A stretch of DNA of 64,000 bases, taken from the NCBI RefSeq assembly GCF_000183545.2, contig NZ_JH976535.1, positions 2,419,837 to 2,483,836 on the forward strand. The letters run 5' to 3'. This stretch comes from Thermaerobacter subterraneus DSM 13965. Lineage in GTDB: Bacteria; Bacillota; Sulfobacillia; Thermaerobacterales; Thermaerobacteraceae. The notes beneath the pieces are model-generated. The model saw only the letters and a program-made list of their open reading frames with translations. It searched no databases and had not been told where the DNA came from. The position numbers and the translations under genes were made by a program. Shown here piece after piece: positions 1 to 14,552 of this stretch (position 1 is its first letter; every line of letters begins with the position of its first letter).

Positions 1-2059
<2,059 letters not shown>

Positions 2060-2187
2060 GCTTCCGCCTCCCCATCCCTGCTGCTGGCACGGGAGCCCCT
2101 GTCCCCGGACACCGGGGCCCGGGCACGGGGCCCGCCGGATCACGGGGCCTCTGCAGGCGCCGCAGTGGCCCAGCCGGTGCGCCTTCC

Positions 2188-2224
2188 AGTGTACCCCTGT
2201 TGTCAAGCGCCAAACAAGTGTTTG
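2188..2224 (-). promoter_or_regulatory. uvrB promoter with LexA (SOS) box
   Basis: The minus strand shows TTGTTT (2217-2212), an 18-base spacer, and TACACT (2193-2188), about 120 bases before the uvrB start. Overlapping the -35 is a perfect palindrome CAAAC-ACTT-GTTTG (2211-2224), which matches 12 of 14 positions of the Gram-positive LexA/DinR box CGAACRNRYGTTYG. The site sits inside the last codons of the upstream PDZ gene. SOS control of uvrB is known in Bacillus; control here is inferred. Confidence 0.75.
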
Positions 2225-3477
2225 CCGCGACTCAGGTCGATCAGCGGCGACACCGGGTCCCCTGGCGGAGGAACCAGCAGCGCCCCGAAGGGTGCCCCGG
2301 GGTCGAAACGCTTCAGCCGCCGGGTCAGGCGCCGGTTGCCCCGCTGGATCTCCAGCTCCAGGTCGACGACCCGCGGCGGCCCCTCCCACAGGTCCATGGA
2401 CACGGCCCCCAGATCGCTCTCCCGGCGCACGGGCCGCCCGTTCGCCGTGAGGATCACGTCGCCCGCATGCAGGCCCAGCGCCGCTGCCGGCGACCGCGGC
2501 CAGACCCAGAGCACCCGGGCCCCCTGGGCGGGCGGGCCAAAGAGGGGGCGCCCCCACCGCTCGCGGGCAATTCCCAGCTGGATCATTCCCTCGTGCAGGA
2601 GCGGCGACGCCAGGACGGCCGGCCACAGCCACCGGGCGTCCCGCTCCGCCAGGGCCGCCATGGCCATCAGGGCGGCACTGTAGAGGACCATCACCAGGGC
2701 CGTCTGCCGGGAGCGGGAGCCCGGGGTGGCCGTCAGGGCCAGGTCGGAGTAGCCAAGGCCCGCTACGAGGGGCAGCGCGACCACGATCCAGCCCGCAGCG
2801 TTCAACCGCGCAGGATCGGCGGGTCCGACCAGCGGCCACCAGGAGGGCATCTCGATGCCACCGCCCGGCGCCGTCAGGTTGACCAGCACCAGGATGGCCG
2901 CCGGCACCGGCCAGAACCGCTGCAGGAGGAACCCGCCCACCACCTCGCCGCGACCGTTGCGCGCCAGGACCGGCGTGGCCCCCTCGGCCCCGTCGACGTA
3001 AACCAGCACGGCCTCGGCCAGGTGCAACGCCCCCACCAGGGCCACCAGCCCCGGTACATGGACCTGGGGCCACCCCAGCAGCAGGTGGCTGGCCCCGATC
3101 AGCCCGGTGGCGTAGGCAAAGCAAAGGAAGCGCGGCCGGATGAGCGCCAGCCCCAGCGCCACGGGCCACAGCGGGGTGACGTCCCGGGGCTCGAGCACCA
3201 CGCCGGCCGCCGTGATCACCAGCCCTCCGATGAACCCGCCCAGCAAGCCCGCCGCGATGGCCGTCAGCACCCGGTGCCACAACGGCACCAGCGGCCGGCC
3301 GTAGAGCCGGGCTTCCATCTGCCCGATGCGGGCGTACTGAAAGGCCACCAGCCCCAGGACCAGGAGGAAGAGGGGCGCCGTGCCCGGGTTGAGCAGGGCC
3401 GCCGGCAGGGTGTCGGCGGCCAGCAGCCGGGCCAGCTCCCCGAGCGGCAATCCCCAGAGCTCGAGAGACCCCTTCAT
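2203..3477 (-). CDS. MinJ-like polytopic membrane protein with C-terminal PDZ domain
   Basis: A 424-residue membrane protein with roughly eight to ten hydrophobic segments between residues 30 and 310 and a PDZ domain at about 320-400 (signature [22 protein letters not shown]). Size, topology and position between ctp and uvrB match Bacillus MinJ (YvjD), which bridges DivIVA and MinD at division sites and is also needed for swarming. Its ATG overlaps the ctp stop codon (ATGA), so the two are translationally coupled. The last codons contain the uvrB SOS operator. The PDZ part is certain; a MinJ-type role is inferred from synteny and architecture, since sequence conservation in this family is low. 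Confidence 0.8.
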   Translation of the reverse strand: MKGSLELWGLPLGELARLLAADTLPAALLNPGTAPLFLLVLGLVAFQYARIGQMEARLYGRPLVPLWHRVLTAIAAGLLGGFIGGLVITAAGVVLEPRDVTPLWPVALGLALIRPRFLCFAYATGLIGASHLLLGWPQVHVPGLVALVGALHLAEAVLVYVDGAEGATPVLARNGRGEVVGGFLLQRFWPVPAAILVLVNLTAPGGGIEMPSWWPLVGPADPARLNAAGWIVVALPLVAGLGYSDLALTATPGSRSRQTALVMVLYSAALMAMAALAERDARWLWPAVLASPLLHEGMIQLGIARERWGRPLFGPPAQGARVLWVWPRSPAAALGLHAGDVILTANGRPVRRESDLGAVSMDLWEGPPRVVDLELEIQRGNRRLTRRLKRFDPGAPFGALLVPPPGDPVSPLIDLSRGKHLFGA

Positions 3478-4850
3478 GCGCCGCCGGCGACCATCTGCTC
3501 AACCCGCTGGTAGGCTGCCCGGAGCTGCGGGTCGCGGCGCAGGTCGCCCATCTCCTTCAGGTCTTCCAGGTCGAAGGGCACGTGCACGTCGGGCTCGATC
3601 CCCTTGCCCGTGACGATGGGTCGTTCCTTCGGTGTCAGGTAACGGGCCACGGTCAGCTTGACGCCCGCCCCCGCCTCCTCCTGCCGGCCCAGGCCGGCGC
3701 GGCCTTTGCCGTCCAACGGCCACACCGTCTGCACGGTGCCTTTGCCGAAGGTGTGCTCGCCCACCAGCACCCCGACGCCGTAATCCTGGATGGCACCCGC
3801 CAGGATCTCCGAGGCACTGGCGCTCCCCTGGTTGACCAGGACCGCCAGCGGCAGGCCCAGGGCCGCGGCGTCGGAAGAGTGGGTCTCCCGGCCGCGATGG
3901 CGGTACTCGATGTGGACGATGGGCCCCCGGGGCAGGAGCCGGTCCGCGATGCGCACCACCGCCTGGAGTTCGCCCCCGGGGTTGTTGCGCAGGTCCAGGA
4001 TGAGGCCCTGCATGCCCTGCCGGCGCAGCTCGTCCAGCGCTGCATCGAAGTCGTCGGGGGTATCGGGCAGGAACTGGGTCAGGTGGATGTAGCCGATCTT
4101 CCCGTCCAGCATGTGGGCCTGCACCGACGGCACGTCGATGTTGCGGCGCGTCAGGACGAACTTCAGCGGCTTGTCATAGCCCTCCCGAAGCACCTCCAGG
4201 GTGACCTGGGTTCCCTCGGGGCCGCGGATGCGCCGGGCCACCGCCTCCACGCTCTCCCCGGTGACGTCCTGCCCGTCGACGCTGATGATCACGTCCCCCG
4301 GCCGCAGGCCCACGGGATCGTCCGGCCCCGCCCCTTCGAAGGGCGTGGTGGCCCCCGGCGAGCCTTCGAAGGGGGTCTGGACGACCACGCCCCCATCCTT
4401 CCCCTCCGACACCACCACGCCGATCCCGCTGTAGTGGCCCGACACGTCGATCTGGAACTCGCGAAACTCCTGCGGATCGAAATAGGCGGAGAAGGGATCC
4501 CCCGTGGCCTCGACCACCCCCCGGGTGGCGCCTTCCAGCAGCTGGTCCACAGGCAGCGGGTCGACGTACTGGTTCCTCACCAGTTGAAACACGGTGAGGA
4601 ACCGGTCGAAGTTGGGCGAGCGCACCAGCTCGTCCAGCAGCTGCTGCTTTTCGGCATCGGTGAGGGCCACGCTCTGGGGGAAAAGGCGGAGCCAGAAGCC
4701 TTCCACCCGGTCGGAGACGGCCAGGGTCACCACCGCCGTCAGGACGACCAGGACCAGCGCGCCGGCCAGCGCCTGGCGCAAGGTCAAGACCGGGCGGTCC
4801 CCCTGCCGCCCGGCCGGTCCGGTGTCGAAGGAATGGCCGAAGGACGTCAT
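3474..4850 (-). CDS. ctpA: Carboxyl-terminal processing protease, S41 family
   Basis: A 458-residue secreted or membrane-anchored serine protease that trims C-termini of exported proteins; the Bacillus homologue CtpB cleaves SpoIVFA in sporulation. One membrane anchor lies at about residues 25-47, followed by an N-terminal helical region, a PDZ domain ([16 protein letters not shown]) and the S41 core. The catalytic Ser sits in [10 protein letters not shown] and the Lys in [11 protein letters not shown] short GATTPFEG-type insertion near the start of the PDZ is unusual. ATG at 4850 has GGGAGG about ten bases upstream. It follows the EnvC-like gene after a 664-base gap and overlaps the MinJ-like gene by four bases. 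Confidence 0.93.
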   Translation of the reverse strand: MTSFGHSFDTGPAGRQGDRPVLTLRQALAGALVLVVLTAVVTLAVSDRVEGFWLRLFPQSVALTDAEKQQLLDELVRSPNFDRFLTVFQLVRNQYVDPLPVDQLLEGATRGVVEATGDPFSAYFDPQEFREFQIDVSGHYSGIGVVVSEGKDGGVVVQTPFEGSPGATTPFEGAGPDDPVGLRPGDVIISVDGQDVTGESVEAVARRIRGPEGTQVTLEVLREGYDKPLKFVLTRRNIDVPSVQAHMLDGKIGYIHLTQFLPDTPDDFDAALDELRRQGMQGLILDLRNNPGGELQAVVRIADRLLPRGPIVHIEYRHRGRETHSSDAAALGLPLAVLVNQGSASASEILAGAIQDYGVGVLVGEHTFGKGTVQTVWPLDGKGRAGLGRQEEAGAGVKLTVARYLTPKERPIVTGKGIEPDVHVPFDLEDLKEMGDLRRDPQLRAAYQRVEQMVAGGA

Positions 4851-5514
4851 GGTGGTTCCGATCCTCCCAGCCGGTGCGAGGCTCGTGCCTCCACCAGCCT
4901 ATGCCCCCGGCCGTTCCGCCCGCACTGTCGAGGGCCGGAGAGCGAAGCCCCCGGATGCGTACCCGAAGGCCTCGCCGGCAGGGCCAGGGCCGGCGGGGTC
5001 ACGCCAGCAGGGCCATCTCGATTCACTCAATTCAGGATAGCACATCGCCCGACGGCCCCACCGGCAGGCCCGGGCCGGGGCCGGCAACCGGCTGGTGCGG
5101 GACAGCGGGTCCGGGGGCGGCTCCGGGGCGGCGGGGCCGGGGTGGGAGGGCTGGGGTGGCGGGGCGGTTGCCGGGCCAGGGGCACCCGGCGCGGGGGCCG
5201 GTCCCGGGTGCAGCAGCGGCGGCGCTGGAGCCGCCCGCCGGTCGAACCGGCGGGCGCCGTGGCCGGCCCCGGCAGTTCCCCGGGTTCGCAGCCGGTGAGG
5301 GTACAGGTCCGGCCCCCCTCAAGGACAAGCGGGCCGGGTTGCCGCGGAAGAACCCGGCGATGAACCCGGCTCCGGCTTCCCGGCCCTGCTCCGTCAAATC
5401 CGGCGGCTCGGGGGGCTCCAGCGGCCCCACCGGCAGCTTGGCGCCACCCACCGCCGTACGCCGATGTCACCGTACCGCACCGTCAGCGCAGGCCCACCCG
5501 TCCATGCCGCGACA
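4851..5514. other. Long non-coding gap between the EnvC-like gene and ctpA
   Basis: No open frame here looks like a gene; the translated frames are Gly/Pro/Ala/Arg-rich and specific to GC-rich DNA. An 11-bp hairpin (5232-5256, loop cga) could terminate the EnvC-like transcript but lacks a T tract. About 190 bases before ctpA the minus strand reads TGCTATCCT (5046-5038), a possible extended -10, without a clear -35. Confidence 0.5.
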
Positions 5515-7074
5515 TCAACGCAGGTACGGCATGGGGTTGACGGGCTGGCCGTTGACCCAAACCCCAAAATGGAGGTGGGTTCCGGTGGACGCACCCGTGG
5601 TGCCCATCAGCCCGATGACCTGCCCCCGCCGCACCACCTGGCCCGGCTCCACGTAGCGGCGGCTCAGATGGCCGTACAGGGTGGAGTACGTCTCGTCGTG
5701 GGCGATGATGATGGTGTTGCCGTAACCCGACATGTAGCGCGAGGCCACCACGATGCCGTCGTCGGCCGCCACGATCTCATCCCAGGTGCTGGGATTCGGG
5801 TCCGGCGGCCCCTGGCCGTCGATGTCAATCCCCGTGTGGGGCCGCACCGTCCCGTAGATGGGATGGCGGCGGGCCGGGTTGAACCCGGAGGTGATGGTGT
5901 ACTCGCCGGGCACCGGCCACAGGAAGCGGCCCCCGCTCCGGGGCGCCCGGTTGCGGTTGAGCGCCTCCAGCTGGCGCTTCAGATCCGCCTGCAGGTTCTT
6001 CAGCAGCCTTTCCACTTCCTTGGAGTCGGCCTCCAGGGCCTCAAGGTGCTCTTCCATGCGCCGCCGCTGTTCCGCCAGCCTGGCCAGCTCGTCCTTGTGG
6101 CTGGCAACGGTGGCGTTGAGCTGCCTCTGCTGCCGCTCCACCTCGGCCTTCAGCGCCACCAGCTTCTGGCGCTCGGCGTCCAGCTCCTTTTTCTCGGCCA
6201 CCAGGCGCTCCCGCTCCGCCTGCACCTGGGCCATCACGTCCAGGTCGTGGCGCAGGATCTGGCTCAAGAGGTCGAGGCGGGTCAGGAAGTCGGAGAAGCT
6301 GTTGGCCTCGAAGAGAACCTCCAGCACGCCCACGGTGCCGTTCTCTTGAATCGCCCGAATCCGCCGGGCCACGTAATCTTCCCGTTGCTCCAGCTGGCGG
6401 GTGGCTTCGTCGATCTCCTGCTGCTTCGCTTCCACCCGGGCCTCGGCCTCGCGCACCTTCTCCGTCAGCTCCGCCAGCTTCACCCGGGTTTCACGGATCT
6501 GGGCCTCCAGAATCCGCACCCGCTCGGCGATGGAGGCCTCGTCCTGCTTGAGCGCCTTCAGCTTGCGCTGGGCTTCCGCCTGGCGCTGCTCCAGCTGGCG
6601 CAGGGTCTCGTTGGCCTCGTTGATCTTCTGGCGGAGCTCGCTGATGGAGCTTGCCGCCCGCACCGGAGCCGGCGCCGGTCCGGCCACCCCGGACAGCACC
6701 CCCGCCACCAGGGCGGCCGCCACCAGCACCGTGACGGCCCGCGTCCCCCGGCGCCGCACCGCCCTCCGGTTGCGACCCGGCCGGCCCGGAGCCTCCCCTG
6801 TCCTGGTCCGGACGGCGGTCCCGCCCCCAGCGTCACGGGCCGGGGACGACCCGGCGTTGGGAACCGGCAGCGGCCTTTCCGGCGCACCCCCGCCGGCCGG
6901 CGCCCCCTCGCCACGGCACCCGCCGCGGCACCCCTCGAGGGCGCCGGTCCCCGGCCGGCCGCTCTTCGCGCCCGCCCGCCCCAGGAGCTTGCGAACACCC
7001 CGGGGCTGCACGTTTCCGGCCCAGGGCTCGTCCTCCCCCCAGCGCGCAAACCACGGCCCTCGCCACCACGCCAT
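5515..7074 (-). CDS. EnvC-like murein hydrolase activator: coiled coil plus M23 (LytM) domain
   Basis: Expected partner of FtsEX at the septum. After a basic, hydrophobic segment (about residues 106-135; RRRGTR then a leucine/valine/alanine-rich stretch ending in VRAAS) comes a long coiled coil (about residues 140-380) and a C-terminal M23 domain with HTGID, the HLHFG motif and the GYGNTIIIAHDETYSTLYGH region, so the zinc ligands look intact. ATG at 7074 has a strong GGGGAGGG eight bases upstream and gives 519 residues. An alternative GTG at 6759 would give about 414 residues beginning just before the export signal, closer to the family's usual length. The first 105 residues are low complexity, so the start is uncertain. 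ftsX and ftsE lie directly upstream. Confidence 0.85.
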   Translation of the reverse strand: MAWWRGPWFARWGEDEPWAGNVQPRGVRKLLGRAGAKSGRPGTGALEGCRGGCRGEGAPAGGGAPERPLPVPNAGSSPARDAGGGTAVRTRTGEAPGRPGRNRRAVRRRGTRAVTVLVAAALVAGVLSGVAGPAPAPVRAASSISELRQKINEANETLRQLEQRQAEAQRKLKALKQDEASIAERVRILEAQIRETRVKLAELTEKVREAEARVEAKQQEIDEATRQLEQREDYVARRIRAIQENGTVGVLEVLFEANSFSDFLTRLDLLSQILRHDLDVMAQVQAERERLVAEKKELDAERQKLVALKAEVERQQRQLNATVASHKDELARLAEQRRRMEEHLEALEADSKEVERLLKNLQADLKRQLEALNRNRAPRSGGRFLWPVPGEYTITSGFNPARRHPIYGTVRPHTGIDIDGQGPPDPNPSTWDEIVAADDGIVVASRYMSGYGNTIIIAHDETYSTLYGHLSRRYVEPGQVVRRGQVIGLMGTTGASTGTHLHFGVWVNGQPVNPMPYLR

Positions 7075-7365
7075 GCGCAATGCCCTCCCCGGATGAACCC
7101 CGGCCGCGGCGAACCCGCGCGGCCGCCAGCCCGGGGTGCCCACCCCCGGAGCGGCCGCGCCCGTGGCCGGTTCGTCCCCTCTGAACAACGGACACAACGG
7201 ACTCGACTTGCCGGACTCGCCGTGACAGGGCCGATGGACGCGGTCTAGGCCGGGCTGCCCGGCCGGGCAACGCGCCCCGTCGCACCCGGCCCGGCCGTCG
7301 CCTCCGCCTGCGGCGGTCCCCTTACGGCCAGAGCCCTTCGGGCCCGGCCAAGACGTTGCCCCGGC

Positions 7366-8253
7366 TCAGACCCGCAGGTGCCGGCGCAGGGACAAGGAGC
7401 TGCCCAGGGCTCCCAGGAGGGCTCCGCCCAGCACCACCACCTGCGCCACCTGCGGCAGCAGCGGCTCCCGGGGTACCAGGGGGATGAAGGGCATCGCCCG
7501 GGTCACCTCGACCAGCAGCCGGTCATATCCCCACCAGGCCAGAGCGGCCGCCGCCCCTGCCCCGGCCAGCCCCAGCAGGATGCCTTCGATGATCAGGGGC
7601 CAGCGAATGAACCAGTCGGTGGCCCCGACCAGCTTCATGATCTGGATCTCCCGCCGGCGGGCGTACACCGTCAGCCGGATGGTGTTGGAGATGAGGAACA
7701 GGGTGGTGACCGCCAGCAAGCCCACCAGCACGGCGGAACCCGTCCGCACCGCGTCACCGACGCGGCGGATGCGGTCCGCCAGGTCGCGGCGGTACTTGAC
7801 GTCTTCCACCCCGGCCGACTGGCGCAGCGCCGCGGCCACCTTCTCGCCATAGCGCGGATCCGCCAGGCGGACTTCGATGGAGTCGCGCAGCGGGTTCTCC
7901 TGCTCCACGCCCTCCAGCAGGTCGGCGCGGTCGCCGAACATCGTCTTCAGGTCCTGCAAGGCTTCTTCCCGGGTGACGAACCGGGTGCCGGCCACGCCCT
8001 CCATGCCGGCGATGCGCTGCTCCAGCGCCCGGCCCTCGGCGCGGCCGGTACCCGGCGCCAGGAAGGCTACCACCGCGACCTGCGACTCGACGTAGGCCGC
8101 CAGGTGGCGGACGTTGGCCGCCACCACCAGCAGCAGGCTCAGCACCACCAGGGAAACGAACACCGTGGATGCCGACGCAAAGCTCATGAACCCGTTGCGC
8201 CGGATCCCCGTCAACGCCTCGCGCAGGAAGTACCCGAGCGTCTCAAATCGCAC
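7366..8253 (-). CDS. ftsX: Cell division ABC transporter permease-like protein FtsX
   Basis: A 295-residue membrane subunit that transmits FtsE ATP hydrolysis to extracellular peptidoglycan hydrolases. A cytoplasmic N-terminus (VRFETLGYFLREALTG) leads to one membrane segment (about 25-50), an extracellular domain of about 110 residues, and three C-terminal membrane segments typical of FtsX (RRREIQIMKLVGATDWFIRWP between them). The start chosen is GTG at 8253, which overlaps the end of ftsE by 11 bases; the frame is open further upstream but only within ftsE. Coupling to ftsE and the EnvC-like gene downstream give the classic FtsEX-hydrolase set. Confidence 0.95.
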   Translation of the reverse strand: MRFETLGYFLREALTGIRRNGFMSFASASTVFVSLVVLSLLLVVAANVRHLAAYVESQVAVVAFLAPGTGRAEGRALEQRIAGMEGVAGTRFVTREEALQDLKTMFGDRADLLEGVEQENPLRDSIEVRLADPRYGEKVAAALRQSAGVEDVKYRRDLADRIRRVGDAVRTGSAVLVGLLAVTTLFLISNTIRLTVYARRREIQIMKLVGATDWFIRWPLIIEGILLGLAGAGAAAALAWWGYDRLLVEVTRAMPFIPLVPREPLLPQVAQVVVLGGALLGALGSSLSLRRHLRV

Positions 8254-8929
8254 GCTCGTACACCCCCTGGGTCTGATCGGCAATGACGCGGCCGGCTTCA
8301 ACCCGCACCACGCGCCGCTTGAGGGCGTTCACGATGTTGTGGGCGTGGGTCGCCACCACCACCGTGGTCCCGCGCCGGTTGATCTCCACCAGAAGCTCCA
8401 TGATGCCCCACGCCGTCTCGGGGTCCAGGTTGCCCGTCGGCTCATCGGCCAGCAGGATCTTGGGGTGGTTGACCACAGCCCGGGCCACCGCCACCCGCTG
8501 CTGCTCGCCGCCCGACAGTTCCGACGGCAGGGCACCGGCCTTGTCCCGCAAGCCCACCAGTTCCAGGACCTCGGGCACCCGGCGCCGGATCTGGCGCTGG
8601 GTGTGCCCCGTGACGAACATGGCAAAGGCCACGTTTTCGTAGGCCGTCCGGTTGGGCAGCAGCTTGAAGTCCTGGAAGACCACGCCCATCTGCCGCCGCA
8701 GGTACGGCACGTCCCGGCGGCGCATCCGCCCCACGTTAAGGCCGTCCACCAGCACGATGCCCCGGGTGGGCACCTCTTCGCGATAGATCAGGCGAACCAG
8801 GGTCGACTTGCCCGCCCCCGAGGGCCCCACCAGGAACACGAATTCGCCCCGTTCGATGTGCAGGCTGACGTCCTGAAGCGCCGTGACGCCATTGGGGTAG
8901 ACCTTGCTGACATTGATGAACTCGATCAC
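8243..8929 (-). CDS. ftsE: Cell division ATP-binding protein FtsE
   Basis: A 228-residue ABC ATPase that pairs with FtsX to drive cell-wall hydrolase activation, in Bacillus also at sporulation entry. Visible motifs are Walker A GPSGAGKST, the Q-loop VFQDFKLLPNRTAYENV, signature LSGGEQQRVAVARA, Walker B ILLADEPTGNLD and the switch His in VVVATHAHNIV. The start is GTG at 8929 (VIEFINVSKVYPNG), with GAGAGGTGG about eight bases upstream; a second GTG four codons earlier is possible. Length is normal for the family. It overlaps ftsX by 11 bases and is separated from prfB by an intrinsic terminator. Confidence 0.96.
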   Translation of the reverse strand: MIEFINVSKVYPNGVTALQDVSLHIERGEFVFLVGPSGAGKSTLVRLIYREEVPTRGIVLVDGLNVGRMRRRDVPYLRRQMGVVFQDFKLLPNRTAYENVAFAMFVTGHTQRQIRRRVPEVLELVGLRDKAGALPSELSGGEQQRVAVARAVVNHPKILLADEPTGNLDPETAWGIMELLVEINRRGTTVVVATHAHNIVNALKRRVVRVEAGRVIADQTQGVYERAI

Positions 8930-9065
8930 GGGGGGTGCCACCTCTCGACAATTCCCGCGCCCGGCGTACTTCGACCTTACGGGGTCAAACCCTCCCCGCT
9001 GATGGGTGGAATTCGCCACCATGGCCGAAAATCGGTATCCCCGGCGTCCTGCGGAGACGCAAAAA

Positions 9066-9089
9066 GGGGAGGCCGGCGGTGGACCTCCC
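9066..9089 (-). terminator. Intrinsic terminator after prfB
   Basis: On the minus strand GGGAGG pairs with CCTCCC (9089-9084 with 9072-9067) around an 11-base loop that can close further, followed directly by C and five T. It lies about 120 bases after the prfB stop and before ftsE. Confidence 0.6.
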
Positions 9090-9209
9090 GTACAGTTATC
9101 GTATGACGCCGCCCGGAGTTGACCTCGGGCAGCGGCTCGCCTCCCGCGGCCGGCTCGCTTGTGGGAATGGACGGCCCGTGGACCGGCACCCCCGGGGGCC
9201 GGGAGCCTG

Positions 9210-10389
9210 CTACTCGCCCTGACCCCGGGCGGCCGCCGCATCCCGGGCCTGGCCGGGCCCCTCCCCGCTGCGCGCCCCCAGCTTCCCGCTCCGCGCGGCC
9301 TCCCACTTCAGATACGCGTTGATGAACACGTCCAGCTGGCCGTCCATCACCGCCTGGACGTTGCCGACTTCCACCCCGGTGCGGTGGTCCTTGACCAGGG
9401 TGTAGGGCTGGAAAACGTAGGATCGGATCTGGTTGCCCCAGGCGATCTCGCCCACGTCACCCCGCAGGGCTGCGATCTCCTTCAGGCGCTGTTCCTCGTA
9501 GTAGCGGGCCAGGCGGGCCTTAAGGATCTTCATGGCCGTCTCCCGGTTGGAGTGCTGGGAGCGCTCGTTCTGGCACGTGGCCACGATCCCCGTAGGCAGG
9601 TGCACGATGCGCACCGCCGACTCGGTCTTGTTGACGTGCTGGCCCCCGTGACCCCCCGCCCGGAAGACGTCGATACGCAGGTCCTCCGGCCGGATCTCGA
9701 TCTCGGGGCTGTCCCCCAGATCGGGCAGGACGTCCACCGAAGCGAAGGAGGTATGGCGCCGCCCCGCGGCGTCGAAGGGCGAGATGCGCACCAGCCGGTG
9801 CACCCCGTGCTCGCTACGCAGGTAACCGTAGGCATTGGGCCCGCGGACGGCAAAGGTGACGCTCTTGATGCCCGCCTCCTCGCCCTCCAGCAGGTCCAGG
9901 ACCTCCACCTGGTAGCCCCGGTCTTCCGCCCAGCGGGTATACATCCGCCAGAGCATCTGGGCCCAGTCCTGGGACTCGGTCCCGCCGGCACCGGGGTGCA
10001 GGGAGACGATGGCGTCGTACCCGTCGTACGGCCCCGTCAGCAGCAGCTCCAGCTCCAGCTGCCGCAGGCCCTCCTCCACTTGCGCGATGCCTTCTTCCAG
10101 CTCCGGGATGACCGAGACGTCGGCCTCCTCCGCTGCCAGTTCGGCCAGCACCTGCAGGTCCTCCAGCTGGCGGTCCAGGGCCTCGTAGCGCTCCACGGGC
10201 CCCTTGAGGACCTTCAGCTGCCGGACCTGGTGCTGGGCCCGCTCCGGATCATCCCAGAAACCGGGTTCCGTCATGGCTTGCTCGATGCGCTCGATCTCCC
10301 GCCGCTTCCCGGCGAGGTCAAAGATCATCCCTCAATTCGTCAAGCCGCGGGCGCAGGGCCCGGATGCGGCGCAGCACCTCATCCCACAT
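9210..10389 (-). CDS. prfB: Peptide chain release factor 2 with programmed +1 frameshift
   Basis: RF2 ends translation at UGA and UAA. Reading starts at ATG 10389 (GGGGAGG nine bases upstream), gives 23 residues ending ELRDDL, and meets an in-frame UGA (10320-10318) in the context AGGGATGAT-CTT-TGA-C. Skipping the T at 10320 continues as D(24)LAGKRREIERIEQAM to a 392-residue product. The anticodon-mimic SPF motif (RISPFDAAG) and the catalytic GGQ loop ([12 protein letters not shown]) are present. About 25 Gly/Ala/Arg-rich residues extend the C-terminus beyond the usual length. The gene lies just downstream of secA, as in Bacillus. The true coding path is 10389-10321 joined to 10319-9210. Confidence 0.97.
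10317..10334 (-). promoter_or_regulatory. RF2 autoregulatory +1 frameshift site
   Basis: The minus strand reads AGGGATGATCTTTGAC: an internal Shine-Dalgarno-like AGGGA shortly before the slippery CTT, then the UGA stop and C. This is the canonical release factor 2 site, where low RF2 favours slippage. The N-terminal 23-codon frame and the downstream frame both have family-typical sequence. Confidence 0.95.
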
Positions 10390-10485
10390 GCTCTCATCCT
10401 CCCCTGATGCCGTTGCACCTGCGATGCCGTTGCACCTGCCCCTGCAGGTCCCGCTCGCGCCGGCGGGCGCCGCCGGGGCCGGCCA

Positions 10486-13281
<2,796 letters not shown>

Positions 13282-13883
13282 GGCGTTCTCATCTCCTGAA
13301 GAAAAAACCGGCGTCTGGAGTCGCGCCGGCACGGTCGAATCGGCACCAGGCCGCGGACCGCTGGTTGGACGCTCCACCCGCCGCTAGCTTCTCACGCCGC
13401 GGAATCCGGCCCGCGTCCACCTCAGCGGGCCCAAACACCTGAGCCGGTCGGCGGCATAGGGGAATGCGGCCGCACCGTGCATCGCGCCGGATCCACCGAG
13501 CCGGATTCACTGCGGGTTGCAGTATCCTCTAAAGCCCGACCCAGCCTTTTCGTAAGCCCGTCTCAATCGTTTGCCTTGTTGGCCTCCTCGCCACGGGCTA
13601 CCTGCGGCCCGAACGGATGGCGGGCGGCACGGCTCAACCCGGTCACCCGGTGCCACGGCGCGCGCCCCGATGTGCGGGGACGCCGTTGTGCGGGGATGCT
13701 GTCACGCCCGGTCGCAGATCCGGATCCCCCGCAGGGCCGGCTGAACCCGGCTGGCGCGGTCCACCCGTCGTCCTGTACGTCCTAGTTATTTTACCACGTG
13801 CCCGGGCCCCCTCCACGCCCGAAGGGCACCCGGCGCCTGGAAGCGCCCGGCGCTGGTTGGGCCGGCGGTTTGGCCTACCCTCG
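13282..13883. other. 600-base gap upstream of secA
   Basis: No convincing gene. The minus strand carries an extended -10 element TGGTAAAAT (13796-13788), which would start a secA transcript with a leader of about 500 bases. The 13500-13600 part is AT-richer than its surroundings but shows no good -35/-10 pair. A GTGCCCTTCGGGCG-type hairpin near 13820 may end the upstream transcript. Confidence 0.4.
13788..13796 (-). promoter_or_regulatory. Possible extended -10 promoter upstream of secA
   Basis: TGG-TAAAAT on the minus strand, close to the TGnTATAAT extended -10 consensus; no recognisable -35. Position between the DUF5317 gene and secA makes it a candidate secA promoter with a long leader. 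Confidence 0.35.
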
Positions 13884-14525
13884 TCATAGCGAGCCACACC
13901 GATCCAGTGCCCGCTTCGCCGGACCTGCGCCCGGGTCAGGGTGGCCCGATTCATCAACGGCCGTCCCGGCCCGCTTCCCCATGGCCGCCAGGATGAGCCA
14001 CATCAGGCCGATTGCCAGCACTACATCTCCCGCACTTGCGACGGAGGGGAAGGGGAAGGGTCGAGGCAAAGGGATGATGTCCGCCAGCCAGGGAAGCCGC
14101 GTCCCCGGTCCCAGCAGCTGGTGGGTGAGGCTGTCCTCCATACGCAGAAGGGTGAGGGCCGTAGCCCGGTCCGCCCCCCCGGCGGCAACCCGAACCGCCC
14201 ATTCACTGACCGGCATCCGCCCACCGTTGGCCATGATGACGAGGGCATTGGCGAGGGTTCCCGTAATCAGGAAGGCTGCCCCGGGGAGGTGGCGATTGAC
14301 CAGAGCAAGAATGACCATTGACCCATAAGCTATTCCCTGCAGTACGGGTGACCAATGATGGAGCCATGGATTGCTCGAAGCCTCGGTGTGCAGCAGCACG
14401 GCGCGAATGGCAAAGGGCACAGGCACGGCCAGCCCCCAGCGCAACGGGAGCCTTGCCACATTAACAATGGTGCCGCCTCGCAACCAGCCAACAAGCATGG
14501 CCAAAGCCAAGGCAAAAAGGAACAT
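13884..14525 (-). CDS. DUF5317-like integral membrane protein
   Basis: A 213-residue protein with about five membrane segments (residues 3-18, 30-45, 60-80, 85-100, 168-185) separated by short loops; the region between the last two contains ADIIPLPRPFPFPSVASAGD, a feature I associate with the DUF5317 family of Firmicutes. Function is unknown. It begins 27 bases after the HD-GYP gene ends and is probably cotranscribed with it, so a role in membrane signalling is conceivable but not shown. ATG 14525 is placed about nine bases after GGGGTGAT; GTG 14531 is the alternative. Confidence 0.6.
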   Translation of the reverse strand: MFLFALALAMLVGWLRGGTIVNVARLPLRWGLAVPVPFAIRAVLLHTEASSNPWLHHWSPVLQGIAYGSMVILALVNRHLPGAAFLITGTLANALVIMANGGRMPVSEWAVRVAAGGADRATALTLLRMEDSLTHQLLGPGTRLPWLADIIPLPRPFPFPSVASAGDVVLAIGLMWLILAAMGKRAGTAVDESGHPDPGAGPAKRALDRCGSL

Positions 14526-14552
14526 CGGCACCCATCACCCCGGTTCCGGCCC

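Noticed and set aside
5032-5451. Possible small genes in the ctpA upstream gap
   Set aside because: Frames are pure Gly/Pro/Arg/Ala strings in all six readings, with no motif or conserved start.
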